64,000 nucleotides of DNA from Streptomyces avermitilis MA-4680 = NBRC 14893 (GTDB taxonomy: Bacteria > Actinomycetota > Actinomycetes > Streptomycetales > Streptomycetaceae). Made by a program: the position numbers and the translations under genes. Every line of letters begins with the position of its first letter. Positions within the stretch are counted from its first letter, which is position 1. The stretch spans positions 8,370,001 to 8,434,000 of the forward strand of contig NC_003155.5 in NCBI RefSeq assembly GCF_000009765.2, given 5' to 3'. Under the pieces are notes generated by a model. It worked only from the letters and a program-made list of their open reading frames with translations. It had not been told where the DNA came from and did no database searches. Shown here one piece after another: positions 15,638 through 23,914 of the stretch.

Positions 15638-16807
15638 ATGCGTGATGCCGTCATCGTCGAAGCCGTACGCACCCCCATCGGCAAGGGCAAGCCGAACGGC
15701 TCCCTTGCCCACGTCCACCCCGTCGAACTGCTCGCGCACACGCTGCGCACCCTCGTCGAGCGCTCCGGAGTCGACCCGGCACTGATCGACGACGTCATCG
15801 GCGGCACCGTCGACCAGGTCGGCGAGCAGGCCATGAACACCACCCGCTACGCCGTCCTGTCGGCGGGCTTCCCGGAGACGGTGCCCGCGACCACGGTGGA
15901 CCGCCAGTGCGGCTCCTCGCAGCAGGCCGTGCACTTCGCGGCGCAGGGCGTCATGTCCGGGGCGTACGACCTGGTGGTCGCCTGCGGTGTCGAGTCCATG
16001 AGCCGCGTCCCGATGTGGTCGAACGTGCCGGCCGGCCAGGACCCCTTCGGGCCCGGAGTCGCCCGGCGCTATCCCGAGGGCCTGGTCCCGCAGGGCATCA
16101 GCGCCGAACTGATCGCCGCCAAGTGGTCCATCACCCGGGACCAGATGGACGCCTTCGCGGTGTCCTCGCACCAGAAGGCGGCCGCGGCCTGGGCGGGCGG
16201 TCTGTTCGACGCCGAGGTCACGCCGCTGGAGGGGGTGAGGCGCGACGAGTGCGTACGGCCCGCCAGCACCACCGAGATCCTCGCCGGACTCAAACCCGCC
16301 TACTACGACCCGAACTTCGCCGAGCGCTTCCCGGGCATCGAGTGGAACGTCACCGCGGGCAACGCGAGCCCCGTCAACGACGGCGCGTCGGCCGTGCTCA
16401 TCACCTCGAGCGAGACCGCGGCCCGCCTCGGGCTGCGCCCGATCGCCCGTCTGCACAGCTTCGCCGTCACCGGCTCCGACCCGCTGCTGATGCTCACGGG
16501 AGTCGTCCCGGCCACCGAGAAGGTGCTCCGCAAGGCGGGACTCACGATCGACGACATCGACCTCTTCGAGGTCAACGAGGCCTTCTCCAGTGTCGTCCTG
16601 GCCTGGCGGCAGGAGACGGGAGCCGACCTGAGCCGGGTGAACGTCCACGGTGGCGCGATCGCGATCGGGCACCCGCTGGGTGCGAGCGGTACGCGTCTGA
16701 CGACCACGCTGGTGCACGCCATGCGCGCGCGTGGAGCCCGCTACGCCCTCCAGACGATGTGCGAGGCGGGCGGGCTCGCGAACGCGATGGTGCTGGAGAC
16801 CGTCTGA
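15638..16807 (+). CDS. Thiolase (acetyl-CoA acetyltransferase family)
   Basis: A 389-aa thiolase that would catalyse reversible Claisen condensation or thiolytic cleavage of acyl-CoAs in fatty-acid or polyketide-precursor metabolism. The whole catalytic set is present: Cys91 (DRQCGSSQQA), His345 (AIGHPLGASG) and Cys375 (MCEAGG). NEAF (VNEAFSSV) completes the family signatures. ATG 15638 has GGAGG 8 bp upstream. The gene is transcribed divergently from hxlR through a promoter overlapped by the putative HxlR operator, so it is probably induced when HxlR is released. No beta-oxidation partners are adjacent. The TVP38-type gene converges 4 bp downstream. Confidence 0.95.
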   Translation: MRDAVIVEAVRTPIGKGKPNGSLAHVHPVELLAHTLRTLVERSGVDPALIDDVIGGTVDQVGEQAMNTTRYAVLSAGFPETVPATTVDRQCGSSQQAVHFAAQGVMSGAYDLVVACGVESMSRVPMWSNVPAGQDPFGPGVARRYPEGLVPQGISAELIAAKWSITRDQMDAFAVSSHQKAAAAWAGGLFDAEVTPLEGVRRDECVRPASTTEILAGLKPAYYDPNFAERFPGIEWNVTAGNASPVNDGASAVLITSSETAARLGLRPIARLHSFAVTGSDPLLMLTGVVPATEKVLRKAGLTIDDIDLFEVNEAFSSVVLAWRQETGADLSRVNVHGGAIAIGHPLGASGTRLTTTLVHAMRARGARYALQTMCEAGGLANAMVLETV

Positions 16808-16811
16808 CCGG

Positions 16812-17621
16812 TCAGTTGCCGCGCAGGTGGTGGCGCTTGCGCCAGGCCACCACCGCCCCGACCAGGGCCGGCACGGCGATGAAGCCCATCGCGATCAGGA
16901 AGGCGGGCGAGGTCGGCCTCGAGGCACGGGCGCCGGCGACGGCGTACGCGGCGGTATTCGGAATGGAGCCGAGCGCCGTCGCGACGAGGAACGGGACCCA
17001 GCGCATCCGGGAGACGGCGGCGCAGTAGTTGGCCGCCCAGAACGGCACGCCGGGAAACAGCCGGGCCGCCATCATCGAGCGGAAGGCGTGCCTGCTCAGC
17101 TGTCCGTCCACCGCCTTCAGCCAGCGCCCCCGCAGCAGCGGGCGGAGCGCGTCCTGCCCGAGCATCCGGCCGAGGCCGAAGGCGACCCCGGCGCCGAGCA
17201 CCGTACCCGCGAGTGCGGTACCCGTGCCCCACTGCGAGCCGAAGAGGGCGCCCGCCGCGAGGTTGAGCAGCGGCCGTGGCACGAACGCGACCGTGCACAG
17301 CCCGTACGCCACCGCGAACACCACGGCCGCCGCGGCGCCGCCGAGCTGGGGCGGCCAGCCATGGGCCAGCAGCTTCTGCGGCTCGAACAGCAGCACGCTC
17401 GACGCGGCCGCCGCGAGCAGCGCCACCAGCAGGGACAGCCGCGACCACGGCGAGAGGAGCACTCTCGTGCAGCGGGCGGTGAAGCCCGTCGGTACGGCGA
17501 CGGCGGCCCCAGGGGCCGTGACGCCGGCCGCGGCGGCGGCCGTGGCGACGGTGAGGTCTGTGGCGGTGGCCCGGGGAGTGGCCGTGGCGGTGCCCCCAGA
17601 GCGGGTGGTGGCATCGAGCAT
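16812..17621 (-). CDS. TVP38/TMEM64-family membrane protein
   Basis: A 269-aa integral membrane protein of the TVP38/TMEM64 (DedA-related, VTT domain) family. A variable Ala/Thr-rich N-terminal tail of about 50 residues is followed by membrane segments. The VTT core is VPRPLLNLAAGALFGSQWGTGTALAGTVLGAGVAFGLGR (about residues 115-153) and RLFPGVPFWAANYCAAVSRMRWVPFLVATALGSIPNTAAYAVAG (about 186-230), which includes the conserved re-entrant-loop Pro and Arg. DedA-superfamily proteins are implicated in lipid scrambling and membrane homeostasis. This member has no known substrate. It converges on the thiolase gene with a 4-bp gap. Confidence 0.9.
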   Translation of the reverse strand: MLDATTRSGGTATATPRATATDLTVATAAAAAGVTAPGAAVAVPTGFTARCTRVLLSPWSRLSLLVALLAAAASSVLLFEPQKLLAHGWPPQLGGAAAAVVFAVAYGLCTVAFVPRPLLNLAAGALFGSQWGTGTALAGTVLGAGVAFGLGRMLGQDALRPLLRGRWLKAVDGQLSRHAFRSMMAARLFPGVPFWAANYCAAVSRMRWVPFLVATALGSIPNTAAYAVAGARASRPTSPAFLIAMGFIAVPALVGAVVAWRKRHHLRGN

Positions 17622-17859
17622 TCGGTGACACTAACCGACCCATGTGTGTGATCGCCGTATGGTTCGTCTCACGGGCGTCACAGGATGGGGAACGTTGGGT
17701 GCGCGACGTGCGCGCCGGCCGCGCGTACCCCTTACGTCGGCGCCGCCTTTCCGGGCTGCCGTGGGGGTGTCTCGCACATCTCCGGCCCCGTCCGCCCCTC
17801 TGGGTATCCCTGAACTCACCCCGTACAAAAACCATTCGACGCGGCCGGATCCGTCGACG

Positions 17860-17973
17860 ATGATCTACAACATGTTCCGGTACGCCTTCCTCCTCGCAGC
17901 ATCCGCAGTCGCGGATGCGCCGAAGGCTGCCGTCCCGATCATCGCGGCCGCTGTCGACGGCGCCCGAAGCTGA
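17860..17973 (+). CDS. Possible 37-aa peptide upstream of tuf3
   Basis: The reading frame begins MIYNMFRYAFLLAASAVADA and continues as a short hydrophobic Ala/Val-rich stretch. It is the only coding-like content I see in the 484-bp gap 17622-18105. It has no ribosome site and no clear promoter, so it is a weak call. It could be a leader peptide or chance. Confidence 0.25.
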   Translation: MIYNMFRYAFLLAASAVADAPKAAVPIIAAAVDGARS

Positions 17974-18105
17974 CCCTTCCCGGATCGTCCGGCGGACCCC
18001 GCAGGGGGAGGGTCGGCAGGTCCTTGGGGTCCCCGTCCCGGCCGCTCTCCGCGCCGGGGCCATCACTCAGCTCCGCTGACACTGAAGAGGCTTCGAGGTA
18101 CAGCC

Positions 18106-19278
18106 ATGCCCAAGACGGCTTACGTGCGCACCAAACCGCACCTGAACATCGGCACCATGGGTCACGTCGACCACGGCAAGACCACCCTGACCGCCGCCAT
18201 CACCAAGGTCCTCGCCGAGCGCGGCTCCGGCACGTTCGTCCCGTTCGACCGCATCGACCGGGCGCCGGAGGAGGCGGCCCGCGGCATCACCATCAACATC
18301 GCGCACGTCGAGTACGAGACGGACACCCGGCACTACGCGCACGTGGACATGCCGGGCCATGCCGACTACGTCAAGAACATGGTCACCGGCGCCGCGCAGC
18401 TCGACGGGGCGATCCTCGTCGTCTCCGCGCTCGACGGGATCATGCCGCAGACCGCCGAACACGTGCTGCTCGCCCGGCAGGTGGGCGTCGACCACATCGT
18501 CGTCGCCCTGAACAAGGCCGACGCGGGCGACGAGGAGCTGACCGACCTGGTCGAGCTGGAGGTCCGCGAACTGCTCACCGCGCACGGCTACGGGGGCGAC
18601 TCCGTACCGGTCGTACGCGTCTCCGGGCTGAAGGCCCTCGAGGGGGACCCCCGGTGGACGGCGGCGATCGACGCACTGCTGGACGCCGTGGACACCTATG
18701 TGCCCATGCCCGAGCGGTACGTCGACGCGCCGTTCCTGTTGCCGGTCGAGAACGTGCTCACGATCACCGGCCGGGGAACGGTCGTCACGGGAGCCGTCGA
18801 GCGCGGCACGATCCGTGTCGGCGACCGCGTCGACGTGCTCGGCGCCTCCGTGGAGACGGTGGTGACCGGCCTGGAGACCTTCGGCAAGCCCATGGAGGAG
18901 GCGCAGGCCGGGGACAACGTGGCGCTGCTGCTGCGCGGGGTGCCGCGTGACGCGGTGCGCCGCGGGCACATCGTGGCGGCGCCCGGCAGCGTCGTACCCA
19001 GCCGCCGCTTCTCCGCCCGGGTGTACGTCCTGTCGACGCGCGAGGGCGGTCGTACGACCCCGGTCGCCACCGGCTACCGGCCGCAGTTCTACATCCGCAC
19101 CGCGGACGTGGTCGGCGACGTCGACCTCGGCGAGACGGCGGTCGCCCGGCCCGGCGACACGGTCACGATGACGGTCTCCCTGGGGCGTGACGTCCCGCTG
19201 GAGCCCGGCCTCGGCTTCGCGATCCGTGAGGGCGGCCGGACGGTCGGTGCCGGCACGGTGACGACCGTGGAGGACTGA
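18106..19278 (+). CDS. tuf: Divergent elongation factor Tu (EF-Tu3 type)
   Basis: A 390-aa translational GTPase that carries aminoacyl-tRNA to the ribosome. All G motifs are present: G1 GHVDHGKT (19-26), G2 RGITI, G3 DMPGHADY (about 82-89; usual DCPGHADY) and G4 NKAD. G5 reads VSGLKALEG where the usual is SALKALEG. The MPQTREH helix reads MPQTAEH here. These changes and the lone location, away from rpsL-rpsG-fusA, point to the second EF-Tu of Streptomyces, tuf3, which in S. coelicolor is made under amino-acid starvation and is not the main EF-Tu. Whether it confers kirromycin-type resistance cannot be decided from sequence. Confidence 0.95.
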   Translation: MPKTAYVRTKPHLNIGTMGHVDHGKTTLTAAITKVLAERGSGTFVPFDRIDRAPEEAARGITINIAHVEYETDTRHYAHVDMPGHADYVKNMVTGAAQLDGAILVVSALDGIMPQTAEHVLLARQVGVDHIVVALNKADAGDEELTDLVELEVRELLTAHGYGGDSVPVVRVSGLKALEGDPRWTAAIDALLDAVDTYVPMPERYVDAPFLLPVENVLTITGRGTVVTGAVERGTIRVGDRVDVLGASVETVVTGLETFGKPMEEAQAGDNVALLLRGVPRDAVRRGHIVAAPGSVVPSRRFSARVYVLSTREGGRTTPVATGYRPQFYIRTADVVGDVDLGETAVARPGDTVTMTVSLGRDVPLEPGLGFAIREGGRTVGAGTVTTVED

Positions 19279-19327
19279 CCGTGGACTGACCGGGGGTGTC
19301 GGCGACGGGCGGTGGCGCGCGGGCCGC

Positions 19328-19378
19328 CGCCCGTTCCGTTCGGCCGCCCGTTCCGCTCGGTCGCCCGTTCCGTTCGGC
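19328..19378 (+). repeat. 17-bp tandem repeat, three copies
   Basis: CGCCCGTTCCGTTCGGC three times (the middle copy has two changes), directly after tuf. Confidence 0.85.
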
Positions 19379-19410
19379 CGGCCGTCCGGAGGTCCGCCCG
19401 GACGGCCGGC
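19377..19410 (+). terminator. Hairpin downstream of tuf
   Basis: A perfect 13-bp stem (GCCGGCCGTCCGG, 19377-19389, with 19398-19410) and an 8-nt loop. There is no T-run, so termination is likely but not certain. Confidence 0.5.
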
Positions 19411-19435
19411 GCCCGCGGCCCGGCACAATGGACCC

Positions 19436-20281
19436 GTGGACGAGCCGATACCCGTGACACGGGACGTGGATCACGGGACCGCCAAGCTGATGCCCGACGT
19501 CGACCGGCGGCGGGCCTGGCTGCTGACCGTCGACGGGGCCCCGCAGTCGTATGTCGATCTGGACGCGCCGACGCATCTGGAGTTCGAGTACGCGCGGCGG
19601 CTCGGCCATGCGCTGGACACGGTCGCCGAGCCGGGGCGGGCCCTGGACGTGCTGCATCTCGGCGGGGGCGCGCTCACCCTGCCGCGCTATCTCGCCGCCA
19701 CCCGGCCGGGATCGCGGCAGGACGTGATCGAGGCCGACCACGGCCTGCTGGACCTCGTCGTCGAGCAGCTGCCCCTGCCCGCCGACGCCGGGATCGCGCT
19801 GCACCGCGCCGACGCCCGCGCCTGGCTGGAAGCAGCCGTGCCCGACTCCGCCGATGTCGTGATCGCCGACGTCTTCGGCGGCTCACGCGTCCCGGCGCAC
19901 CTGACGTCGGTGGCGTACGCGCGCGCCGCCGAGCGGGCACTGCGCGACGGCGGCGTCTACCTCGCCAACCTCGCCGACGCGGCGCCCTTCGCCTTTCTGC
20001 GGTCCCAACTGGCCACGTTCGCGACGGTCTTCGGGGAGCTCGCCGTCATCGCCGAACCCGCCGTCCTGCGCGGCCGCCGCTTCGGCAACGCCGTGCTCCT
20101 CGCCTCCCACCGTCCGCTCGACACGGCCACCCTCGCCCGCCGCACCGCCTCCGACGCCTTCCCCGCCCGGGTCGAACACGGCGCCGCGCTCCGGGACTTC
20201 ATGGGCGCCGCCGAGCCCGTGCACGACGAGAACGCCGTACCGTCACCCGAGCCGCCCGACGGAGCCTTCGGCATCGGCTGA
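19436..20281 (+). CDS. Spermidine-synthase-like methyltransferase-fold protein
   Basis: A 281-aa protein with the class-I methyltransferase fold of the polyamine aminopropyltransferase group. Core segments are LDVLHLGGGALTLPRYLAAT (motif I, about residues 68-87), VIEADHGLLDLVVEQL (the acidic residue for the nucleoside), IALHRADARAWL and SADVVIADVFGG (Asp-rich loop), then ALRDGGVYLANLAD. It lacks clear decarboxylated-AdoMet and putrescine tetrads, so polyamine synthesis is doubtful. GTG 19436 follows CACAAT by 6 bp, which suggests a leaderless mRNA. The 3' end overlaps the convergent MFS gene by 39 bp. Confidence 0.85.
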   Translation: MDEPIPVTRDVDHGTAKLMPDVDRRRAWLLTVDGAPQSYVDLDAPTHLEFEYARRLGHALDTVAEPGRALDVLHLGGGALTLPRYLAATRPGSRQDVIEADHGLLDLVVEQLPLPADAGIALHRADARAWLEAAVPDSADVVIADVFGGSRVPAHLTSVAYARAAERALRDGGVYLANLADAAPFAFLRSQLATFATVFGELAVIAEPAVLRGRRFGNAVLLASHRPLDTATLARRTASDAFPARVEHGAALRDFMGAAEPVHDENAVPSPEPPDGAFGIG

Positions 20282-21586
20282 CCCGCGCCCGGCGTCGGCC
20301 GCCCCGCTCTCCGGCACTTCCTGCGCCACCGCCTTCGTCCGGCGCGTCAGATTCCGTACGTCCGGCACGAACAGCACCGCCACGGTGACCACCACGACCA
20401 GCGTCGCGCAGCCCCACAGCGCGGTCGTACGCCCGACGGCCCGTTCCGCCGGTCCCGCCAGCGCCGTGGCGAGGGGGACCATGGCGACGGAGCCGAACCA
20501 GTCGTACGCGGAGACGCGGGAGAGCTTCTCCTCGGGGATCTCCTGATGGAGCGCGGTCATCCAGGAAACGCCGAAGACCTCGATGGCCACGCCGGTCACG
20601 AACATGACCGCGCACAGGCCGCCCACCGGCAGGGGCACCGCCAGCGCGGCGGAGGGCGCGGCCAGTGGGAAGACGCAGAGGGTGCCCGCGAGCAGCAGCC
20701 GGCGGGGTTTCCAGCGCGTCATCAGCAGCGCGCCGCCGACCGTGCCCGCCCCGAAAGCACCCAGGGCCAGACCCCAGGGCCCCGCGCCGCCCAGGCTGTC
20801 GCGGGCGACCAGCGGGCCGTACACCGACTCGGCGGCGCCGACCACCGCGACCACCACGGAGAACTGCGCGACGATCGTCCACAGCCAGGGCCGGCCGGTG
20901 AACTCCCGTCGGCCGTCGCGCAGATCGGCCAGCAGTCCGCCGCCCGGCTCGCGCGGCGGAATGTGGCTCACATCGAGGAAGGACCGCAGCGAGCCGGCGA
21001 CCGCGAACGCCACCGCGTCCACGGCGAGCACCCAGCCGGGACCGATCGCGGCGACCATCGCCCCGCCGAGGGCCGCGCCGCCGAGAGCCGCTCCCTGCAT
21101 CGCCATCCGGAAGAGGGCGAAGGCCCTGCTCGCCTGCTCGCCGCTGACCGAGGACATCAGCATGCCCTCGGCCGCCGGGCTGAAGAACGCCTGTCCGGTG
21201 CCGCCGAGCGCGGCCAGCAGCATCATCTGCCACAGGCGCGGTTCGCCGCCGAGGACGAGTGCCGCGAAGGCGCCCTGCGAGAGGAAGTTGAGGGCGTTGG
21301 CCGCGACCATCACGCGGTGTCGCGGCAGCCGGTCGGCGACCGCGCCCCCGATCAGCAGGAAGAGCACCAGGGGCAGCGTGCGCGCCGCCGCCACCAGTCC
21401 GACGTCGCCTCCGTCGCCGCCCGTGTCGAGCACCGCGAACGCGGCCGCGATCAGGGCGCCGTGGCTGCCCAGGTTCGTGACGACCGCGGCGGCGGCCAGC
21501 AGGGTGTAGTTGCGGTCCGCCCAGTCGGGGCGGCGAGGGCGGCGTGTGCGGCGAGGGCGTCCGGCGGAGTCGGCGGCAGAGGTCAC
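20243..21586 (-). CDS. MFS transporter (enterobactin-exporter/Bcr-like, ~12 segments)
   Basis: A 447-aa major-facilitator protein. After a basic N-terminal tail (residues 1-20) come about 12 hydrophobic segments, with MFS motif A as GGAVADRLPRHRVMVAANALNF between segments 2 and 3. The mid-protein SFLDVSHIPPREPGGGLLADLRDGRREFTGRPWLWTI loop is typical of the MFS_3/EntS branch of drug and siderophore exporters. GTG 21586 is chosen because a promoter TTGGCA-N18-GATAGT ends 6 bp before it (leaderless). The frame stays open further upstream through the 24-bp repeat array, which is unlikely to be translated. The substrate is unknown. Confidence 0.9.
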   Translation of the reverse strand: MTSAADSAGRPRRTRRPRRPDWADRNYTLLAAAAVVTNLGSHGALIAAAFAVLDTGGDGGDVGLVAAARTLPLVLFLLIGGAVADRLPRHRVMVAANALNFLSQGAFAALVLGGEPRLWQMMLLAALGGTGQAFFSPAAEGMLMSSVSGEQASRAFALFRMAMQGAALGGAALGGAMVAAIGPGWVLAVDAVAFAVAGSLRSFLDVSHIPPREPGGGLLADLRDGRREFTGRPWLWTIVAQFSVVVAVVGAAESVYGPLVARDSLGGAGPWGLALGAFGAGTVGGALLMTRWKPRRLLLAGTLCVFPLAAPSAALAVPLPVGGLCAVMFVTGVAIEVFGVSWMTALHQEIPEEKLSRVSAYDWFGSVAMVPLATALAGPAERAVGRTTALWGCATLVVVVTVAVLFVPDVRNLTRRTKAVAQEVPESGAADAGRGSADAEGSVGRLG

Positions 21587-21592
21587 CGGCCG

Positions 21593-21622
21593 ACTATCGC
21601 CGGACCGCACCGGGCCTGCCAA
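21593..21622 (-). promoter_or_regulatory. Promoter of the MFS gene
   Basis: On the minus strand: TTGGCA (21622-21617), 18 bp, GATAGT (21598-21593), 6 bp, then GTG. The 24-bp repeat array begins 7 bp upstream of the -35. Confidence 0.65.
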
Positions 21623-21628
21623 ACCAAT

Positions 21629-21720
21629 TGCCCGGCCGGGTGCCGAACCACCTGCCCGGCCGGGTGCCACGGCATCTGCCCGGCCGGGTGCCACGGCATC
21701 TGCCCGGCCGGGTGCCACGG
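21629..21720. repeat. 24-bp tandem array, each unit with the palindrome CCCGGCCGGG
   Basis: Four units (21629, 21653, 21677, 21701) built on TGCCCGGCCGGGTGCCACGG. Units 2-4 are identical over their shared length, unit 4 is cut short and unit 1 has diverged at its end. Each carries the perfect 10-bp palindrome CCCGGCCGGG. The array lies between the stop of the upstream paralogue gene (21768) and the MFS promoter. Confidence 0.9.
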
Positions 21721-21767
21721 CCGTTCGCGCAGTGCGAAGGACAGGGCACCCGGCAACGGCACGCGGC

Positions 21768-22808
21768 TCAGCTCTCCGACGGGTCGCCGTGCAGTCGCAC
21801 GGTGCTGAGGACCTTCATGATCGTCGCGTCGGGGACTTCCTCGTTCACGCCCGTGGCTCCGAAGAAGTTCCACGCGACGTAGTCACCCGCGGAGTTCTTG
21901 AACCCGAAGGTGATGGCCTTGCCGTCGCTCGCGCACTTCCCCTTCCGGGGCGTGTTCTTGGAACGGGCCCAGGCGATGCTGCCCTCGATGCCCGCCGCCG
22001 TCTTGTACGGCTTCGCCTTCTCGTCGAAGGTCAGGCTCTTCTTGTCGGGCTGCGTGTAACCGCCGTACACCCACCAGGCCACCTGGTTCACGGCGACCTC
22101 GTCGGTGTTCTTGGCGCCGTTGGCGCCCTTGGTGCCCGCCGCCGCAAGGGACGTGTCCTCGGTCCTGCCGTCCTTGTCCTCGTCGGACGAGCACCACTGC
22201 TCTTTGAGGACGGCGGTACCGGTCATGGTGACGAGGGGCTTGGTGCTCTCGCCCGACTCGTCCTCGAAGGCGATGAACACGCCGGGCGACTGCACTTCCC
22301 AGTCCGCCGGCACGTCGAACGCCGTGCCCCACTTGGGGTTGACGACGACCTTCCAGCCCTTGATGGTCGGCTTCTCGTCGTCGCCGCCGCGCGGGTTGTC
22401 GGCGGAGACGGACGGACTCGGGTCCTTGGACGCGCTCCCCGAGGCCTTCGCGTCCTTGCCGCCGTCAGCCTTGTCGTCCTTCTTGTTGCCCAGGACCAGG
22501 AAACCGGTGACACCAGCGGCCACGACCACGGCCGTGGCCGCGACGATCGCGACGACCTTGGTCCGGTTTCCGCCACCGCCGCCACCGCCGCCGGGTGACT
22601 GCGGCGCGCCCGCGGGTGCCGGGGTGCCCCACCCCGGCTGCCCCGGCTGACCGGGCTGCTGCGGGTAGGCGTTCGGCTGCTGGAATCCGGGCGGCTGCTG
22701 GTATTCAGGCTGCTGGTACGGATTCGGCTGCTGGTACCCCGGCTGCTGGTAGGGGTTCTGGTCCTGCGGGTTCTGCTCGCCCCCGGGCGGCTGCTGTCCT
22801 GGCCACAT
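21768..22808 (-). CDS. Membrane-anchored DUF8017-like protein A
   Basis: A 346-aa protein. A cytoplasmic Pro/Gln/Tyr/Gly-rich tail (about 80 residues, repeats of NPYQQPGYQQP type) ends in a poly-Gly run. One membrane segment follows (KVVAIVAATAVVVAAGVTGFLVLG), then an acidic linker and an extracellular domain of about 220 residues starting IKGWKVVVNPKWGTAFDVP. Two extracellular cysteines (KEQWCSSDEDKDG and KGKCASDGK) probably form a disulfide, and DEDKDG looks like a calcium-loop DxDxDG. The domain resembles, from memory, DUF8017. It lies just downstream of paralogue B. Both starts have a -10 (TAGTGT here, 22817-22822) 8 bp upstream of ATG. The function is unknown. Confidence 0.8.
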   Translation of the reverse strand: MWPGQQPPGGEQNPQDQNPYQQPGYQQPNPYQQPEYQQPPGFQQPNAYPQQPGQPGQPGWGTPAPAGAPQSPGGGGGGGGNRTKVVAIVAATAVVVAAGVTGFLVLGNKKDDKADGGKDAKASGSASKDPSPSVSADNPRGGDDEKPTIKGWKVVVNPKWGTAFDVPADWEVQSPGVFIAFEDESGESTKPLVTMTGTAVLKEQWCSSDEDKDGRTEDTSLAAAGTKGANGAKNTDEVAVNQVAWWVYGGYTQPDKKSLTFDEKAKPYKTAAGIEGSIAWARSKNTPRKGKCASDGKAITFGFKNSAGDYVAWNFFGATGVNEEVPDATIMKVLSTVRLHGDPSES

Positions 22809-22874
22809 GGGCAGTAACACTAGTGCCGTCTGTGACACGTTCAGGTCACTGCCCCTCGTCGGACAGGTACCGGA

Positions 22875-23843
22875 TCAGGAGTCCGACGGGTCCTTGTAGA
22901 GGCGGACGGTGCCGAGGATCCGCTTCACCGTCGCGTCCGGTACCTCGTCGGATACGCCCCTGGCGCCGAAGAACGCCCACGACACGATGTCACCGGCGTC
23001 GTCCTTGAAGGCGAACACCGTGGCCTTGCCGTCGGTCCTGCATTTTTTCGATTTCTCCACACCCGACGACGACGCGGTGGCCAGACTGCCCGTGATGCCG
23101 GACTTGGTCGTGTACGACTCCACCGCACCGGACGTGACCAGCTTCTTGTCCGGCTGGGTATAGGCGCCGTAGACCCAGGTCGCCGCGTCGTCGCGGGCGG
23201 CTTCCGCGGGCGTCTTCGCGCCGTTGCTGCGGCGGCTCCCGGCGCCGGCGAGCGGTGCGTACTCCTTGGTGCCGTCCCTGTCGTCGTCGGAGCCGCACCA
23301 CTGCTCCTCGAGGTACGCCGGAGCGGACATGCCGATGAGGGGCGTGTCGTCGGGGTCGTCGTTCTCCGACACGTACGTGACCCAGCTGCTCGCCTTGAGG
23401 GCCCACTGGGCCGGCACGTCGAACGCGATGTGCCGCTGCGGGTTCTTCACGACCTTCCAGCCCTTGATCGTGGCCCGGTCGGTGTCCGCGCCGCGCGGGT
23501 CGCTCGAACTGGGCCGCGGGGAACCGGACTTCGTGGGGTCGGGGTCCGCCCTGTCGTCCTTGCCTCCGCCGAGCAGGACGAATCCCGTGACCGCGGCGGC
23601 GATCACGACGGCCGCCGCCGCGACGATCGCGACGACCTTGGTCCGGTTCCCGCCGCCCGCAGGCGCAGGCACCGGCGCACCCGCCGGCTGCGTGGGGGCG
23701 TTCCACGGCTGCGGCTGCGGCTGTTGCTCATACGGATTCGTCTGGTGGTATCCGGGCTGCTGGTACGGATTCGGCTGCGCCGCGTCCGCCGGCGGCTGCT
23801 GCGGATTCTGCCCGCCCCCGGGCGGCTGCTCTCCTGGCCACAT
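22875..23843 (-). CDS. Membrane-anchored DUF8017-like protein B
   Basis: A 322-aa paralogue of the following gene with the same plan: MWPGEQPPGGGQNPQQP cytoplasmic tail, single membrane segment (KVVAIVAAAAVVIAAAVTGFVLLG), acidic/Ser linker, and an outside domain beginning IKGWKVVKNPQRHIAFDVP. The two cysteines (EEQWCGSDDDRDG and KKCRTDGK) and the DxDxDG-type acidic loop are conserved. So is the C-terminal SDEVPDATVKRILGTVRLYKDPSDS. The start ATG 23843 has -10 TATCGT (23852-23857) 8 bp upstream, with the TACNGCCC spacer shared with copy A. The pair arose by tandem duplication, including its promoter. The function is unknown. Confidence 0.8.
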   Translation of the reverse strand: MWPGEQPPGGGQNPQQPPADAAQPNPYQQPGYHQTNPYEQQPQPQPWNAPTQPAGAPVPAPAGGGNRTKVVAIVAAAAVVIAAAVTGFVLLGGGKDDRADPDPTKSGSPRPSSSDPRGADTDRATIKGWKVVKNPQRHIAFDVPAQWALKASSWVTYVSENDDPDDTPLIGMSAPAYLEEQWCGSDDDRDGTKEYAPLAGAGSRRSNGAKTPAEAARDDAATWVYGAYTQPDKKLVTSGAVESYTTKSGITGSLATASSSGVEKSKKCRTDGKATVFAFKDDAGDIVSWAFFGARGVSDEVPDATVKRILGTVRLYKDPSDS

Positions 23844-23914
23844 GGGCCGTAACGATACGGCGGCCCGCGACAGGACCTGGTCAAGGTTGGCTACTCGTGG
23901 GTAACATGCGGTTC

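Noticed and set aside
21629..21720. CRISPR-like repeat array
   Set aside because: The units adjoin without distinct spacers and no cas genes are near. It is a tandem repeat.
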